This document shows positions 41,461 to 51,777 of a stretch of 64,000 nucleotides of DNA, in pieces. The notes beneath the pieces are model-generated. The model had not been told where the DNA came from. It ran no database searches and saw nothing but the letters and a program-made list of their open reading frames with translations. Where the stretch lies: positions 229,926-293,925 of the forward strand of contig NZ_FRBI01000003.1 of the NCBI RefSeq assembly GCF_900142575.1, in the 5' to 3' direction. Position 1 is the first letter of the stretch. Every line of letters begins with the position of its first letter. Both the position numbers and the translations under genes were made by a program. Source of the DNA: Actinacidiphila paucisporea. GTDB lineage: Bacteria > Actinomycetota > Actinomycetes > Streptomycetales > Streptomycetaceae.

Positions 41461-42267
41461 AACGCAGTCGTCGGCAGCCACGACCTGCTGCTCGTCACCC
41501 TCGACACCCTCCGCTACGACGTGGCCGCCGAGCTGGCCGCAGCCGGGCGGCTGCCGAACCTCGCCGCGCATCTGCCCGGCGGTCGCTGGGAGGAGCGGCA
41601 CGCGCCCGGGAGTTTCACTTACGCGTCGCATCAGGCGATCTTCGCCGGATTCCTGCCGACGCCCGCGGCACCCGGACCGCATCCGCGGCTGTTCGCCGGG
41701 AGGTTCGGGGGGAGCGAGACGACGGCGGGCGGTACGTGGGTCTTCGACGCGCCCGACCTGGTGGCGGGGCTCGCCGCGGTCGGCTACCGCACCGTCTGCG
41801 TCGGCGGCGTCGGCTTCTTCAACCGGCAGGGAGCGCTCGGTTCGGTGCTGCCCGGACTCTTCCAGGAGAGCCACTGGGAGCCGGAGTTCGGGGTGGCGTC
41901 ACCGACGTCCTTCGCCTCGCAGGTGGACCGCGCCGAGCAGGCGGTGGCGGCGACCCCGTATCGCCAGCCGCTGTTCCTGTTCGTGAACGTGTCCGCACTG
42001 CACCAGCCCAACTGGTTCCATCTGCCAGGCGCGACGCGGGAGTCGGGCGACACCCGGGACAGCCACGCCGCCGCGCTGGAATACGTCGACCGGCACATCG
42101 GGCGGCTCTTCGCGGCGGCGAGCAGCCGTCGCCGCTGCTTCGCCGTCGTGTGCTCCGACCACGGCACCGCATACGGCGAGGACGGCCACACCGGCCACCG
42201 GATCGGCCACCCCACCGTGTGGACCGTGCCCTACGCCCACTTCTTCCTGGAGGCACCGGCCGGATGA
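41383..42267 (+). CDS. STM4013/SEN3800-family sulfatase/phosphatase-like hydrolase
   Basis: 294 residues from the ATG at 41383 (GAGGG upstream), or 269 from the ATG at 41458, where the family-like MNAVVGSHDLLLVTLDTLRYD begins; the extra N-terminus comes from a local duplication. Alkaline-phosphatase-superfamily features are metal Asp residues in LVTLDTLRYD, a Ser/Thr nucleophile region GSFTYASHQAIFAGFLPT (replacing the sulfatase CxPSR), and metal ligands in CSDHGTAYGEDGHTGHRIGHP. It may hydrolyse or transfer a phosphate, phosphonate or sulfate ester. No signal peptide, so cytosolic. The next gene's ATG overlaps its stop. Confidence 0.88.
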   Translation: MPPREAPGTPDSAPMPPREAPDAPDMNAVVGSHDLLLVTLDTLRYDVAAELAAAGRLPNLAAHLPGGRWEERHAPGSFTYASHQAIFAGFLPTPAAPGPHPRLFAGRFGGSETTAGGTWVFDAPDLVAGLAAVGYRTVCVGGVGFFNRQGALGSVLPGLFQESHWEPEFGVASPTSFASQVDRAEQAVAATPYRQPLFLFVNVSALHQPNWFHLPGATRESGDTRDSHAAALEYVDRHIGRLFAAASSRRRCFAVVCSDHGTAYGEDGHTGHRIGHPTVWTVPYAHFFLEAPAG

Positions 42268-43613
42268 CCGTCCTGGACACCGCGACCGCGCCGCGGCCGT
42301 ATCAGAGCTACGTCTACGCCTATCCGCACAAGACCGCCTACGGCGCGCTGCGGCCGCGCCCGGCGCTGCGCGACCTGTGGGCGGCCGAGCCCAGGGACTC
42401 GCTCGCGCTGTATCTGCACATCCCCTTCTGCGAGGTCCGCTGCGGCTTCTGCAACCTCTTCACCCGGATCGGCGCCCCCGAGGGCCTGGCCGGCCGCTAT
42501 CTCGACGCGCTGGAGCGGCAGGCGGTCGCCGTCCGCGACGCGCTCGGCGACGAACCGGCACCGCGCTTCACCACCGCGGCCTTCGGCGGCGGGACGCCGA
42601 CCTTCCTCGAACCGGCCGAGCTGGAGCGGCTGTTCGGCATCGCGGAGCGCCGTATGGGCGCGGACCTGCGGGCCGTGCCGCTGTCGGTGGAGGCGTCACC
42701 GGCGACCGCGACCGCCGACCGGCTCGCGGTGCTCGCCGCCCACGGCACGACCCGGCTCAGCCTGGGCGTGCAGACCTTCGACCCCGCCGAGGCCAGGGCG
42801 GCGGTCCGCCCGGGGCAGCAACGCACCCACGTGGAGACGGCGTTGGGCCGTATCCGGGACGCCGGCTTCCCGGTGCTCAACATCGACCTGATCTACGGCA
42901 TCGACGGCCAGACCGAGCGGTCCTGGCGCGCGTCCCTGGCGGCGGCGCTGGCCTGGCGGCCGGAGGAGCTGTATCTCTACCCGCTCTACGTGCGCCCGCT
43001 GACGGGCCTGCACCGCCTCGATCCGGCGGGCACGGAGGCCGGTTGGGACGAGCAGCGGCTGCGGCTGTACCGGGCGGGCCGCGACCTGCTGCTCGAAGCG
43101 GGCTACGAGCAGGTGTCGATGCGGATGTTCCGCGCGAAGGACAGCCACCCGGGCGGACCCGCCGATCACGCGTGCCAGACCGACGGCATGATCGGCCTGG
43201 GCTGCGGGGCCCGCTCGTACACCGCGGGCCTGCACTACAGCTTCGACTACGCCGTCGGCCCCGGCGAGGTCCGGGCGATCATCGACGACTACGTCTCGCG
43301 CCCCGCCGCGGACTTCGCCCACGCCGACTTCGGCCGGGCCGTCGACGGTACGGAATCCCGCCGCCGCCATCTGCTGCAGTCGCTGCTCCAGGCGCGGGGC
43401 ATGCCGGTGGCCGACTACGTGGAACGCTTCGGCTGCCGTCCGGAGGCGGACTTCGGCCCCGAACTGGCCGCCTTCGCCGCCCGCGGCTGGCTGGACGAGG
43501 GGCCGGAGCTGCTGCGGCTGTCGCCGGAGGGCCTCGCCCATTCCGACGCGGTGGGGCCCGAGTTGTTCTCCCCTGCCGTGCGGGCCGCGATGGCCGCCTA
43601 TGACGCGAAGTGA
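42264..43613 (+). CDS. STM4012-family radical SAM protein (HemN/HemW-like)
   Basis: 449 residues from the ATG at 42264, overlapping the STM4013 stop (ATGA). The [4Fe-4S]/SAM site CEVRCGFC gives C56, C60 and C63 (Cx3Cx2C), preceded by LYLHIPFC as in HemN/HemW. GGGTPTFLEPAEL, SVEASPATAT, RLSLGVQTFDPAE and LNIDLIYGIDGQTERSW are the HemN-type SAM- and substrate-binding motifs. The C-terminal HemN-like domain includes GMIGLGCGARSYT. It is not a standard coproporphyrinogen dehydrogenase by context. It probably does radical chemistry (methylation, cyclisation or cleavage) on the unknown pathway intermediate. Oxygen-sensitive cluster expected. Confidence 0.93.
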   Translation: MTVLDTATAPRPYQSYVYAYPHKTAYGALRPRPALRDLWAAEPRDSLALYLHIPFCEVRCGFCNLFTRIGAPEGLAGRYLDALERQAVAVRDALGDEPAPRFTTAAFGGGTPTFLEPAELERLFGIAERRMGADLRAVPLSVEASPATATADRLAVLAAHGTTRLSLGVQTFDPAEARAAVRPGQQRTHVETALGRIRDAGFPVLNIDLIYGIDGQTERSWRASLAAALAWRPEELYLYPLYVRPLTGLHRLDPAGTEAGWDEQRLRLYRAGRDLLLEAGYEQVSMRMFRAKDSHPGGPADHACQTDGMIGLGCGARSYTAGLHYSFDYAVGPGEVRAIIDDYVSRPAADFAHADFGRAVDGTESRRRHLLQSLLQARGMPVADYVERFGCRPEADFGPELAAFAARGWLDEGPELLRLSPEGLAHSDAVGPELFSPAVRAAMAAYDAK

Positions 43614-43623
43614 GGGGGCGGCC

Positions 43624-44472
43624 GTGGATCTGACCGTCCTCTACCGTGGCCCGCTGGCCTCCTGCGACTTCGACTGCCCCTACTGCCCGTTCGCCAAGCG
43701 CCGCGACAGCCGGGAGCAACTGATCGCCGATCGCGTCGCGTTGGACCGCTTCGCGGGCTGGGCCCGGGCGCAGGAGGAGGACCGGCTGTCGATCCTGTTC
43801 ACCCCGTGGGGCGAGGCGCTGGTCAGGTCCTGGTACCGCAGGACGCTCGCCGAGCTGAGCCGGCTGCCGCATATCCGCCGGGTGGCGATCCAGACCAACC
43901 TCAGTGCCCGCACCGGCTGGCTGGACGACGCCGACCTGGACACCCTCGCACTGTGGTGCACCTACCACCCGGACCAGGTGCCGTACGAGCGGTTCCGCGA
44001 CGCCTGCCGGGACCTGGCGGCCCGCGGGGTGCGGCACAGCGTCGGCGTGGTCGGCCTGCCCGAACACCTCGAAGCGGCCCGCCGGTTGCGCGCGGAGCTG
44101 CCCGGCCACGTCTACCTGTGGGTCAACGCGGCCGAGGGGCACACCTACACCGACGCCGAGGCGGACCGGTGGAGCGCGCTCGACCCGCTCTTCCCCTACA
44201 GCCGCCACCCGCACCGCAGCGCGGGACTGCCCTGCCGCACCGGCGAGTCGGTGATCTCGGTCGACGGCGAGGGGACGGTGCGGCGCTGTCACTTCGTCCG
44301 CACGGAGCTGGGCAACCTCTACGACGGCAGCTACCGGGCCGCCCTGCGCCCGCGGACCTGCCCGCTCGCGGTGTGCGACTGCCACATCGGCTACGTCCAC
44401 CTGGAGACGCTGCCGCTCTACGACACCTTCGCCGGCGGCGTCCTGGAACGCGTGCCCGCCGCCACCGGGTGA
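43624..44472 (+). CDS. STM4011-family radical SAM protein with Cys-rich C-terminus
   Basis: 282 residues from the GTG at 43624, which has a strong GAGGGGG; an ATG at 43600 overlapping STM4012 is an alternative. The radical SAM cluster site is CDFDCPYC (C14, C18, C21). LFTPWGEALVRSWY and VAIQTNLSART follow in the barrel. The C-terminal end has Cys in GLPCRTGES, VRRCHF and RPRTCPLAVCDCHIG, a SPASM/twitch-like arrangement that would hold an auxiliary Fe-S cluster, as in peptide-modifying radical SAM enzymes. Last gene of the operon; the reaction is unknown. Confidence 0.92.
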   Translation: MDLTVLYRGPLASCDFDCPYCPFAKRRDSREQLIADRVALDRFAGWARAQEEDRLSILFTPWGEALVRSWYRRTLAELSRLPHIRRVAIQTNLSARTGWLDDADLDTLALWCTYHPDQVPYERFRDACRDLAARGVRHSVGVVGLPEHLEAARRLRAELPGHVYLWVNAAEGHTYTDAEADRWSALDPLFPYSRHPHRSAGLPCRTGESVISVDGEGTVRRCHFVRTELGNLYDGSYRAALRPRTCPLAVCDCHIGYVHLETLPLYDTFAGGVLERVPAATG

Positions 44473-44504
44473 CCCGGCCGGGTCGTCCCCGCACGGGGGG
44501 CGGG

Positions 44505-44774
44505 TCAGTCGGTGGACGTGGCCGCCGGCGCCGCGGCGGTGGGCCGCTTGCGTTCGAGGACGACGATCGGGCAGTTCAGCGCCGCGGCGATCTTGATGAG
44601 GTTGGCCGGGGTGGCGCTGCGCCAGCCGGACTCGATCTCCCCCATCAACTGCTCGGAAATGCCGACCTGGTCGGCGAGGGCGCGCTTGGTCAGGCCCGCT
44701 TTCTGCCGCGCCCAGGTGACCGCCTCGGGCTCCTGATGGAGCCTGCTGGGGCGGGTACGGGTGCGTGGTGCCAT
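44505..44774 (-). CDS. Small XRE-family regulator
   Basis: 89 residues from the ATG at 44774. Helix-turn-helix AVTWARQKAGLTKRALADQVGISEQLMGEIESGWRSATPANLIKIAAALNCPIVVLERKR. A short basic N-terminus and an Ala/Thr tail flank it. TACGTT lies six bases before the ATG, suggesting a leaderless mRNA; no Shine-Dalgarno is present. It is convergent with the end of the STM operon and divergent from a second XRE gene. Confidence 0.9.
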   Translation of the reverse strand: MAPRTRTRPSRLHQEPEAVTWARQKAGLTKRALADQVGISEQLMGEIESGWRSATPANLIKIAAALNCPIVVLERKRPTAAAPAATSTD

Positions 44775-44938
44775 GAGGAGAACGTAGCGCGTAGTAGCGC
44801 GTGACACAAGTAGTCCGCGCGAGCTACGCGCAACGTTTCGCGTACTACAGGGCATATGCGCAGGTGACAGCGGGGCCCGTGGTTCCACTTTGCCGGAAGC
44901 GGTGGACGCAGAGTGCGTAGTTGTGCGAAGCTCGGCGC
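44775..44938. promoter_or_regulatory. Divergent XRE promoter region with repeated half-sites
   Basis: Several copies of GCGCGTAG or its complement occur in 60 bases: GTAGCGCGTAGTAGCGCG (about 44785-44802) and CTACGCGCAACGTTTCGCGTAC (about 44833-44854). Their dyad arrangement around the start of the 89-residue XRE gene suggests operators. TACGTT is the candidate -10 for the minus gene. Confidence 0.6.
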
Positions 44939-45436
44939 ATGACAGAGCGCCTGGACGCGCCGCCTGAGGGCGTACTGATCAAGCGCGCCGCGGTCGCCGC
45001 GCGGCTCTCCCAGCGGGAGGCCGCCCGGCGCGCGGACATCAGCGAGACGCGATGGCGCCAGCTGGTGTCGGGCTACCAGGTGGTCAGCCGCGCGAAGGTC
45101 CCGGTCCGCAGCCCCGACGACACGCTGGCGCGGATGGCGCGGGCGGTCGGGGTCACGGCCGAGCAGCTGGAGGAGGCCGGGCGCGCGGGCGCGGCCGCCG
45201 CCCTGCGGGAGGCCGAGGCCGAAGAAGAGGCCGCGCCCGCCGGGCGGAGCCCCGACGCCGGGCCCGGCGAGCCGGGCAACCGGGTGGACGAGCGCTGGCA
45301 CCTGGTGCAGGCCGTCCTGCGGCAGGCCCGTGCCGGGCTGACCGCGTCCGAGTACGAGACGCTCGCCGGCCGCATCACCGCTTACGTCAGCGGACCCGCG
45401 GCCCCCGCTGACGAGCCCGGCGACGCGGCTCCGTAG
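44939..45436 (+). CDS. XRE-family DNA-binding protein
   Basis: 165 residues from the ATG at 44939. Helix-turn-helix in VLIKRAAVAARLSQREAARRADISETRWRQLVSGYQVV...DDTLARMARAVGVTAEQLEEAGR. An Ala/Glu-rich linker and a helical C-terminus (DERWHLVQAVLRQARAGLTASEYETLAGRI) follow. Proteins of this type are common, poorly characterised streptomycete regulators. Divergent from the smaller XRE gene. Confidence 0.88.
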   Translation: MTERLDAPPEGVLIKRAAVAARLSQREAARRADISETRWRQLVSGYQVVSRAKVPVRSPDDTLARMARAVGVTAEQLEEAGRAGAAAALREAEAEEEAAPAGRSPDAGPGEPGNRVDERWHLVQAVLRQARAGLTASEYETLAGRITAYVSGPAAPADEPGDAAP

Positions 45437-45614
45437 CGCGCCCGTCCAGCATGCGGACGGGCAACTTCGCGCGCCCGCGGCACGGAGACACCGCGCCCGT
45501 GACCGCCGCCACCCCCGTCCAGCGCCGCACGACGCGAAGGCGCGGCCTCCCGCCCGGCCGCAGCCGGCCGGTGGCCGTGGCGGGCGGGAGGCGGGACGTC
45601 GGACCGCGCGTGTC

Positions 45615-46538
45615 CTACGCGGCCGGGCGCACGCCCGCAAAGACCGTCGTCGGCGCCAGCAGGAAGGCGTCGGACCGGTGCGCGATGCCCTGGGGGGACG
45701 ACGGGTCGAGGAGGGTGTCCAGGGTGCGCCGGTCCTCCGCGGGAAGCGACTCGCTCATCGACTCGCGCAGCCGGGTCAGGAAGTCGCGCAGATAGCCGCG
45801 GGCCGGGGCAGGCAGCGGGGCCGGGATGTCCAGCAGGGTGGTGAAGGCCGTGACGCCGGTCAGGCCGGCCCGGGTGAGCATGGCGGGCCAGTCGTCGGAC
45901 GCGGCCACGTAGCCGGGCAGTTCGGTGCGCATGAGCGCGAACCACTCCTCCTGGAGGGCGTCGAGGCGGGGCTGCAGGCCCGGCTTGCCGAGGCCGATGT
46001 CGCGGGGCAGGAAGCGGGTCGGCAGGACGGCCTCGGCCACCGCGAGCACCCCGCCGGGGCGGAGCACGCCCGCGAGGGTGTCGAGCGCGCCCTGCTGGTC
46101 GCCGAGGTGGTGGACGGCCATGCTGCTCCACACCAGGTCGGCGGTTCCGGGGCCCTCGTCCAGGCCTTCGGACAGGTCGGCGTGCCGGACGCCGACCCTG
46201 CCGTCGAGGCCGAGGCGCCGCGCGCGGGCCAGGGTGCGGTCGAGCAGGGCCGGGGTGCCGTCGACGGCGACCGCCTCGGCGCCGGCGAACTCCTCGGCCA
46301 GGACGCAGGCCATCACGCCGGGTCCGCTGCCGACATCGAGGACGCGGCGTACCTCGTGCCCGGGGGCGAGCAGCTCCCGCAGCCGGGCGGCGGTCGCCCG
46401 CAACACCGGGACGCGCAGGTCACCGGCATTCTCCAGGGTGTCGGCCATCGCCTCCCAGTCGATGTCGGTGTGCTGGTGGCCGCGGCTGCCGTGGGCATGG
46501 CCGGGGCCGTGGTGGCGGGTCGTTGCGTCAGCGCTCAT
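45615..46538 (-). CDS. Class I SAM-dependent methyltransferase
   Basis: 307 residues from the ATG at 46538. A His-rich N-terminus (HHGPGHAHGSRGHQH) could bind metal. Motif I VLDVGSGPGVMACVLA, post-I AVAVDGTP, and motif II region ADLVWSSMAVHHLGD are clear, with a C-terminal helical region. The substrate is unknown. It is divergent from a cupin regulator with a palindrome between, so regulation by that protein is likely. Confidence 0.92.
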   Translation of the reverse strand: MSADATTRHHGPGHAHGSRGHQHTDIDWEAMADTLENAGDLRVPVLRATAARLRELLAPGHEVRRVLDVGSGPGVMACVLAEEFAGAEAVAVDGTPALLDRTLARARRLGLDGRVGVRHADLSEGLDEGPGTADLVWSSMAVHHLGDQQGALDTLAGVLRPGGVLAVAEAVLPTRFLPRDIGLGKPGLQPRLDALQEEWFALMRTELPGYVAASDDWPAMLTRAGLTGVTAFTTLLDIPAPLPAPARGYLRDFLTRLRESMSESLPAEDRRTLDTLLDPSSPQGIAHRSDAFLLAPTTVFAGVRPAA

Positions 46539-46568
46539 GCCGGGCAGCGTGGACCGGCCCGTGCGCGG

Positions 46569-46610
46569 ACGGCAACTTCTGTTGCCGTTTCCGGGACGGC
46601 ACTGTGGAAT
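46569..46610. promoter_or_regulatory. Operator and promoter of the cupin regulator gene
   Basis: Perfect 8-bp dyad ACGGCAAC-TTCT-GTTGCCGT (46569-46588). TTGCCG (46582-46587) inside it, followed after 17 bp by TGGAAT (46605-46610), forms a plausible -35/-10 for the plus gene, six bases before its ATG. The same dyad places TTGCCG on the minus strand facing the methyltransferase. Confidence 0.72.
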
Positions 46611-46616
46611 GCCCGT

Positions 46617-47204
46617 ATGGACGACATCCCGGCGCCCCACCAGGCCGTGCTCGACGAGGTGGGCCCCCGGCTCAGGCGGCTGCGCGGCCGGCGCAAGCTC
46701 ACGCTGGCCGCCCTGTCCGAGACCACCGGCATCTCCAAGAGCACCCTGTCCCGCCTGGAGTCCGGACAGCGCCGCCCCAGCCTGGAGCTGCTGCTGCCGC
46801 TCGCCGCGGCCTACCGCGTACCGCTGGACGACCTGGTCGGGGCGCCGGAGGTGGGCGACCCCCGGGTACGGCTGGCGCCGCGCAGCCTGCCGGGCGGCGG
46901 CACCGTCGTCCCGCTGTCCCGCGGTCCTGGCCCCCTGCAGGCGTACAAGATGATCGTCCCGGACCGCGGCAGCGAGCCCGACCTGCGCACGCACGAGGGC
47001 TACGAGTGGCTGTACGTGCTGCACGGCCGGCTGCGGCTGGTGCTCGCCGACCACGATCTGACCCTGGAGGCGGGGGAGGCGGCCGAGTTCGACACCCGGC
47101 TGCCGCACTGGTTCGGCGGCGCCGACGGCCGACCGGCCGAGATCCTCAGCCTCTTCGGCCGGCAGGGCGAGCGCATGCACGTACGTGCCCGGCCGCACGC
47201 GTGA
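46617..47204 (+). CDS. XRE-cupin transcriptional regulator
   Basis: 195 residues from the ATG at 46617. An N-terminal helix-turn-helix (GPRLRRLRGRRKLTLAALSETTGISKSTLSRLESGQRRPSLELLLPLAAAY) is followed by a C-terminal cupin_2 sensor (HEGYEWLYVLHGRLRLVLADHDLTLEAGEAAEFDTRLPHWFGG). It senses a small ligand and probably controls itself and the divergent methyltransferase through the dyad between them. A leaderless mRNA is likely. Confidence 0.95.
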   Translation: MDDIPAPHQAVLDEVGPRLRRLRGRRKLTLAALSETTGISKSTLSRLESGQRRPSLELLLPLAAAYRVPLDDLVGAPEVGDPRVRLAPRSLPGGGTVVPLSRGPGPLQAYKMIVPDRGSEPDLRTHEGYEWLYVLHGRLRLVLADHDLTLEAGEAAEFDTRLPHWFGGADGRPAEILSLFGRQGERMHVRARPHA

Positions 47205-47327
47205 CCGCGTGACCCGGACGGCGCTCCCCGTGTGGCCGCGGGGCGGGCCCCGGCGTGTAGTGGGGGTGCGGCCCCGACGAGGCGTGCCGCGCCACCCCCC
47301 GTAGAGCCGAAGAGCCGAGGAGTCGCC

Positions 47328-47882
47328 GTGAGGCCCCATGTCCGAGTCATCGCCGCCGTCGCGAGCACGGTGTTCGCCGCTGTCGCGGCGACCGCCTGCT
47401 CAGGGAGCAGCAGCCCCAGCTCGTCCGCCGGCGGCACGGCGTCCCCGCCGGCCTCGGCCGCATTGGAGGAGGCGGCGCAGACCGCCACCCCGACGGTCAC
47501 CACCAAGTCGGTGTCGCTGGGCAAGATCCTCGTCAACGACAAGAACCTCACCCTCTACCTCTTCCAGGCCGACAAGACCTCGACGTCCACCTGCACGGGC
47601 GCCTGCGCCGCCGCGTGGCCGCCGCTGGAGGTGACGGGGAAGCCGACCGCCGGCGGCGGCGTGCAGACCAAGCTGCTGTCCACGTCCAAGCGCTCCGACG
47701 GCAAGATGCAGGTGACGTACAAGGGCCACCCGCTCTACCGCTTCGCCGGCGACAGCAAGCCGGGCAACGTCAACGGGCAGGGGCTGAACAACTTCGGCGC
47801 CAAGTGGTACGTCGTGGGCACCGACGGCAAGGCGATCACCGGCTCGGGCTCGCAGAGCACCGGCGGGAACGGCGGCTACTGA
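47328..47882 (+). CDS. COG4315-type secreted lipoprotein
   Basis: 184 residues from the GTG at 47328 with GAGGAG upstream. The signal sequence ends at an ATACSG lipobox-like site. After a Ser-rich linker come two copies of the COG4315 repeat: LTLYLFQADKTSTSTCTGACAAAWPPL and HPLYRFAGDSKPGNVNGQGLNNFGAKWYVV. The family is found outside the membrane near redox genes, and a role in electron transfer or oxidative stress has been suggested. It faces katG across a terminator. Confidence 0.88.
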   Translation: MRPHVRVIAAVASTVFAAVAATACSGSSSPSSSAGGTASPPASAALEEAAQTATPTVTTKSVSLGKILVNDKNLTLYLFQADKTSTSTCTGACAAAWPPLEVTGKPTAGGGVQTKLLSTSKRSDGKMQVTYKGHPLYRFAGDSKPGNVNGQGLNNFGAKWYVVGTDGKAITGSGSQSTGGNGGY

Positions 47883-47937
47883 CCCGCCCGCCGCCCCCGC
47901 TGCGGGACGGCTGCGGACGGGACGGCCCCGAACGCAC

Positions 47938-47974
47938 CGCGGCCCCGCGGTTCGCCGTGAACCGCGGGGCCGCG
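47938..47974. terminator. Bidirectional terminator
   Basis: 16-bp perfect stem (arm CGCGGCCCCGCGGTTC) with a 5-nt GCCGT loop between convergent lipoprotein and katG genes. Confidence 0.88.
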
Positions 47975-47993
47975 TACGTGGCTCCGACCGGGG

Positions 47994-50264
<2,271 letters not shown>

Positions 50265-50319
50265 TCAGCTGCGGTCGCCGTACCGGAGTCGTCTTGTCCC
50301 TTGGCTACCGCCAGAACAG

Positions 50320-50347
50320 ATCCTACGATGGACACAGTCCAAGTCAA
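50320..50347 (-). promoter_or_regulatory. katG promoter with embedded dyad
   Basis: Minus-strand -35 TTGACT (50347-50342), 16-bp spacer and -10 TAGGAT (50325-50320), 80 bases before the katG ATG. The spacer contains GGAC-ACA-GTCC (50330-50340), a possible binding site for the Fur-family repressor encoded divergently. Confidence 0.75.
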
Positions 50348-50441
50348 GAAGCGGCCCAAGAGCACACACCGTCGAAAAACGGATCTCCGCTGCTAAAGTC
50401 CTGGTAACCCGCGAGAACGAACAGGCGACAGGTGAGCCGAT

Positions 50442-50858
50442 ATGAGTGACCTGCTGGACAGACTGCGAGGGCGCGGCTGGCGGATGACCTCCCAGCGGCG
50501 TGTCGTCGCGCAGGTGCTCGACGGTGACCATGTCCACCTCACGGCCGACGAGGTGCACGCGCGGGCGGCCGCGCTGCTGCCGGAGATCTCCCGGGCGACG
50601 GTCTACAACACGCTGGGCGAGCTGGTCTCGCTCGGCGAGGTCATAGAAGTGGCCACCGACGGCCGCGCCCGGCGCTACGACCCGAACGCCCACCACCCCC
50701 ACCACCACCTGGTCTGCTCCGAGTGCGGCACCGTCCGCGACGTCCACCCGGACCGGGACCCGCTGACCGACCTGCCCGCACGGGAGCGCTTCGGCTTCAC
50801 CGTGGCGGCGGCCGAGGTCACCTACCGGGGGCTGTGCCCGGACTGCGCGAAAGCCTGA
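50442..50858 (+). CDS. Fur-family peroxide regulator (CatR/FurA type)
   Basis: 138 residues. The winged helix has WRMTSQRRVVAQVLDGDHVHLTADEVHARAAALLPEISRATVYNTLGELVSLGEV. The metal/redox domain has HHPHHHLVCSECGTVRDVH (regulatory metal site and first CxxC) and YRGLCPDCAK (second CxxC structural zinc). It is the likely H2O2 sensor that represses katG and itself. In many actinomycetes the Fur gene is upstream and co-directional with katG; here the pair is divergent, as for catR-type loci. Confidence 0.94.
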   Translation: MSDLLDRLRGRGWRMTSQRRVVAQVLDGDHVHLTADEVHARAAALLPEISRATVYNTLGELVSLGEVIEVATDGRARRYDPNAHHPHHHLVCSECGTVRDVHPDRDPLTDLPARERFGFTVAAAEVTYRGLCPDCAKA

Positions 50859-51039
50859 GCGGCCGGCGTCCCCCGGAGGGCCGAGCGGGCGGGCCACCTC
50901 GCCGATGCCCGCCGACCGGTAATCGTACTGGCGTACGAAGGGTGAATCCAACCCGTTCCCCACGTGCCCGCCGCCCCGGCGCGGGACGCTGCCTGGCAGG
51001 GCGCCGATCGGCCCCCGGGAGCGGAACGGAGGGGGGACG

Positions 51040-51777
51040 GTGTCGGCAGCCTCGTTACGTACCCGGCCGTGCCATGTCGCGTGTGTGATGGACGGCAACG
51101 GCCGCTGGGCACAGCGGCGTTCGCTGCCCCGCACCTCGGGACACCGGGCGGCCGAGACGACGGTGATCGACGTCATCGAGGCCGCGCGCACGGCCGGCGT
51201 GAAGTGGCTGAGCCTCTACGCCTTCTCCACCGAGAACTGGCAACGCCCCACCACCGAGGTCGACTTCCTCATGCACCTGGTGCGCCGGGTGGTACGCAAG
51301 CACGCACCGCTGCTGCACGCACGCGGCATCCGCTGCCGCTTCCTCGGCGTCACCGACCCCCGCATCCCCGCCGCGCTCGCCCGCGACTTCGCCGACCTGA
51401 CGACGCTGACCGACGCCAACCGCGGCATGACGCTGACCGTGGCCTTCGACCACGGCGGACGCCAGGACATCGTCGAGGCGGCCCGCTCCCTGATCCGCAG
51501 CGGAGTGCCCGCCGACGCCGTCGACGAGCGGCACTTCGCCTCGCACCTGCCCTTCCCCGACACCCCCGACGTGGACCTCGTCATCAGGACCTCGGGCGAG
51601 CAGCGCATCTCCAACTTCATGCTCTGGCAGGTGGCCTACGCCGAGTGGATGTTCCCGCCGGTGCTCTGGCCGGACTTCCGCGCACCGCACTTCCTGGAGT
51701 GCCTGCGCACGTACCAGCAACGCGATCGCCGCTTCGGCGGCGTGCCGCCGCACGTGAACGGAGACCCCCGCCCGTGA
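51040..51777 (+). CDS. cis-Prenyltransferase (UppS/Rer2 family)
   Basis: 245 residues from the GTG at 51040 with GGAGGGGGG upstream. Conserved motifs are VACVMDGNGRWAQRR (catalytic Asp18 region), WLSLYAFSTENWQRP, and LVIRTSGEQRISNFMLWQVAYAEW. It condenses isopentenyl diphosphate onto an allylic starter to give Z-polyprenyl diphosphates. The length is near that of undecaprenyl synthases, but product length cannot be read. Its stop overlaps the start of an MpaB-family oxygenase, so this is probably a second, specialised cis-prenyltransferase rather than the housekeeping one. Confidence 0.94.
   Translation: MSAASLRTRPCHVACVMDGNGRWAQRRSLPRTSGHRAAETTVIDVIEAARTAGVKWLSLYAFSTENWQRPTTEVDFLMHLVRRVVRKHAPLLHARGIRCRFLGVTDPRIPAALARDFADLTTLTDANRGMTLTVAFDHGGRQDIVEAARSLIRSGVPADAVDERHFASHLPFPDTPDVDLVIRTSGEQRISNFMLWQVAYAEWMFPPVLWPDFRAPHFLECLRTYQQRDRRFGGVPPHVNGDPRP

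Noticed and set aside
42264-43613. Coproporphyrinogen III dehydrogenase (HemN) as the name of the STM4012 gene
   Set aside because: The HemN-like motifs are superfamily features; the operon context and family naming point elsewhere.
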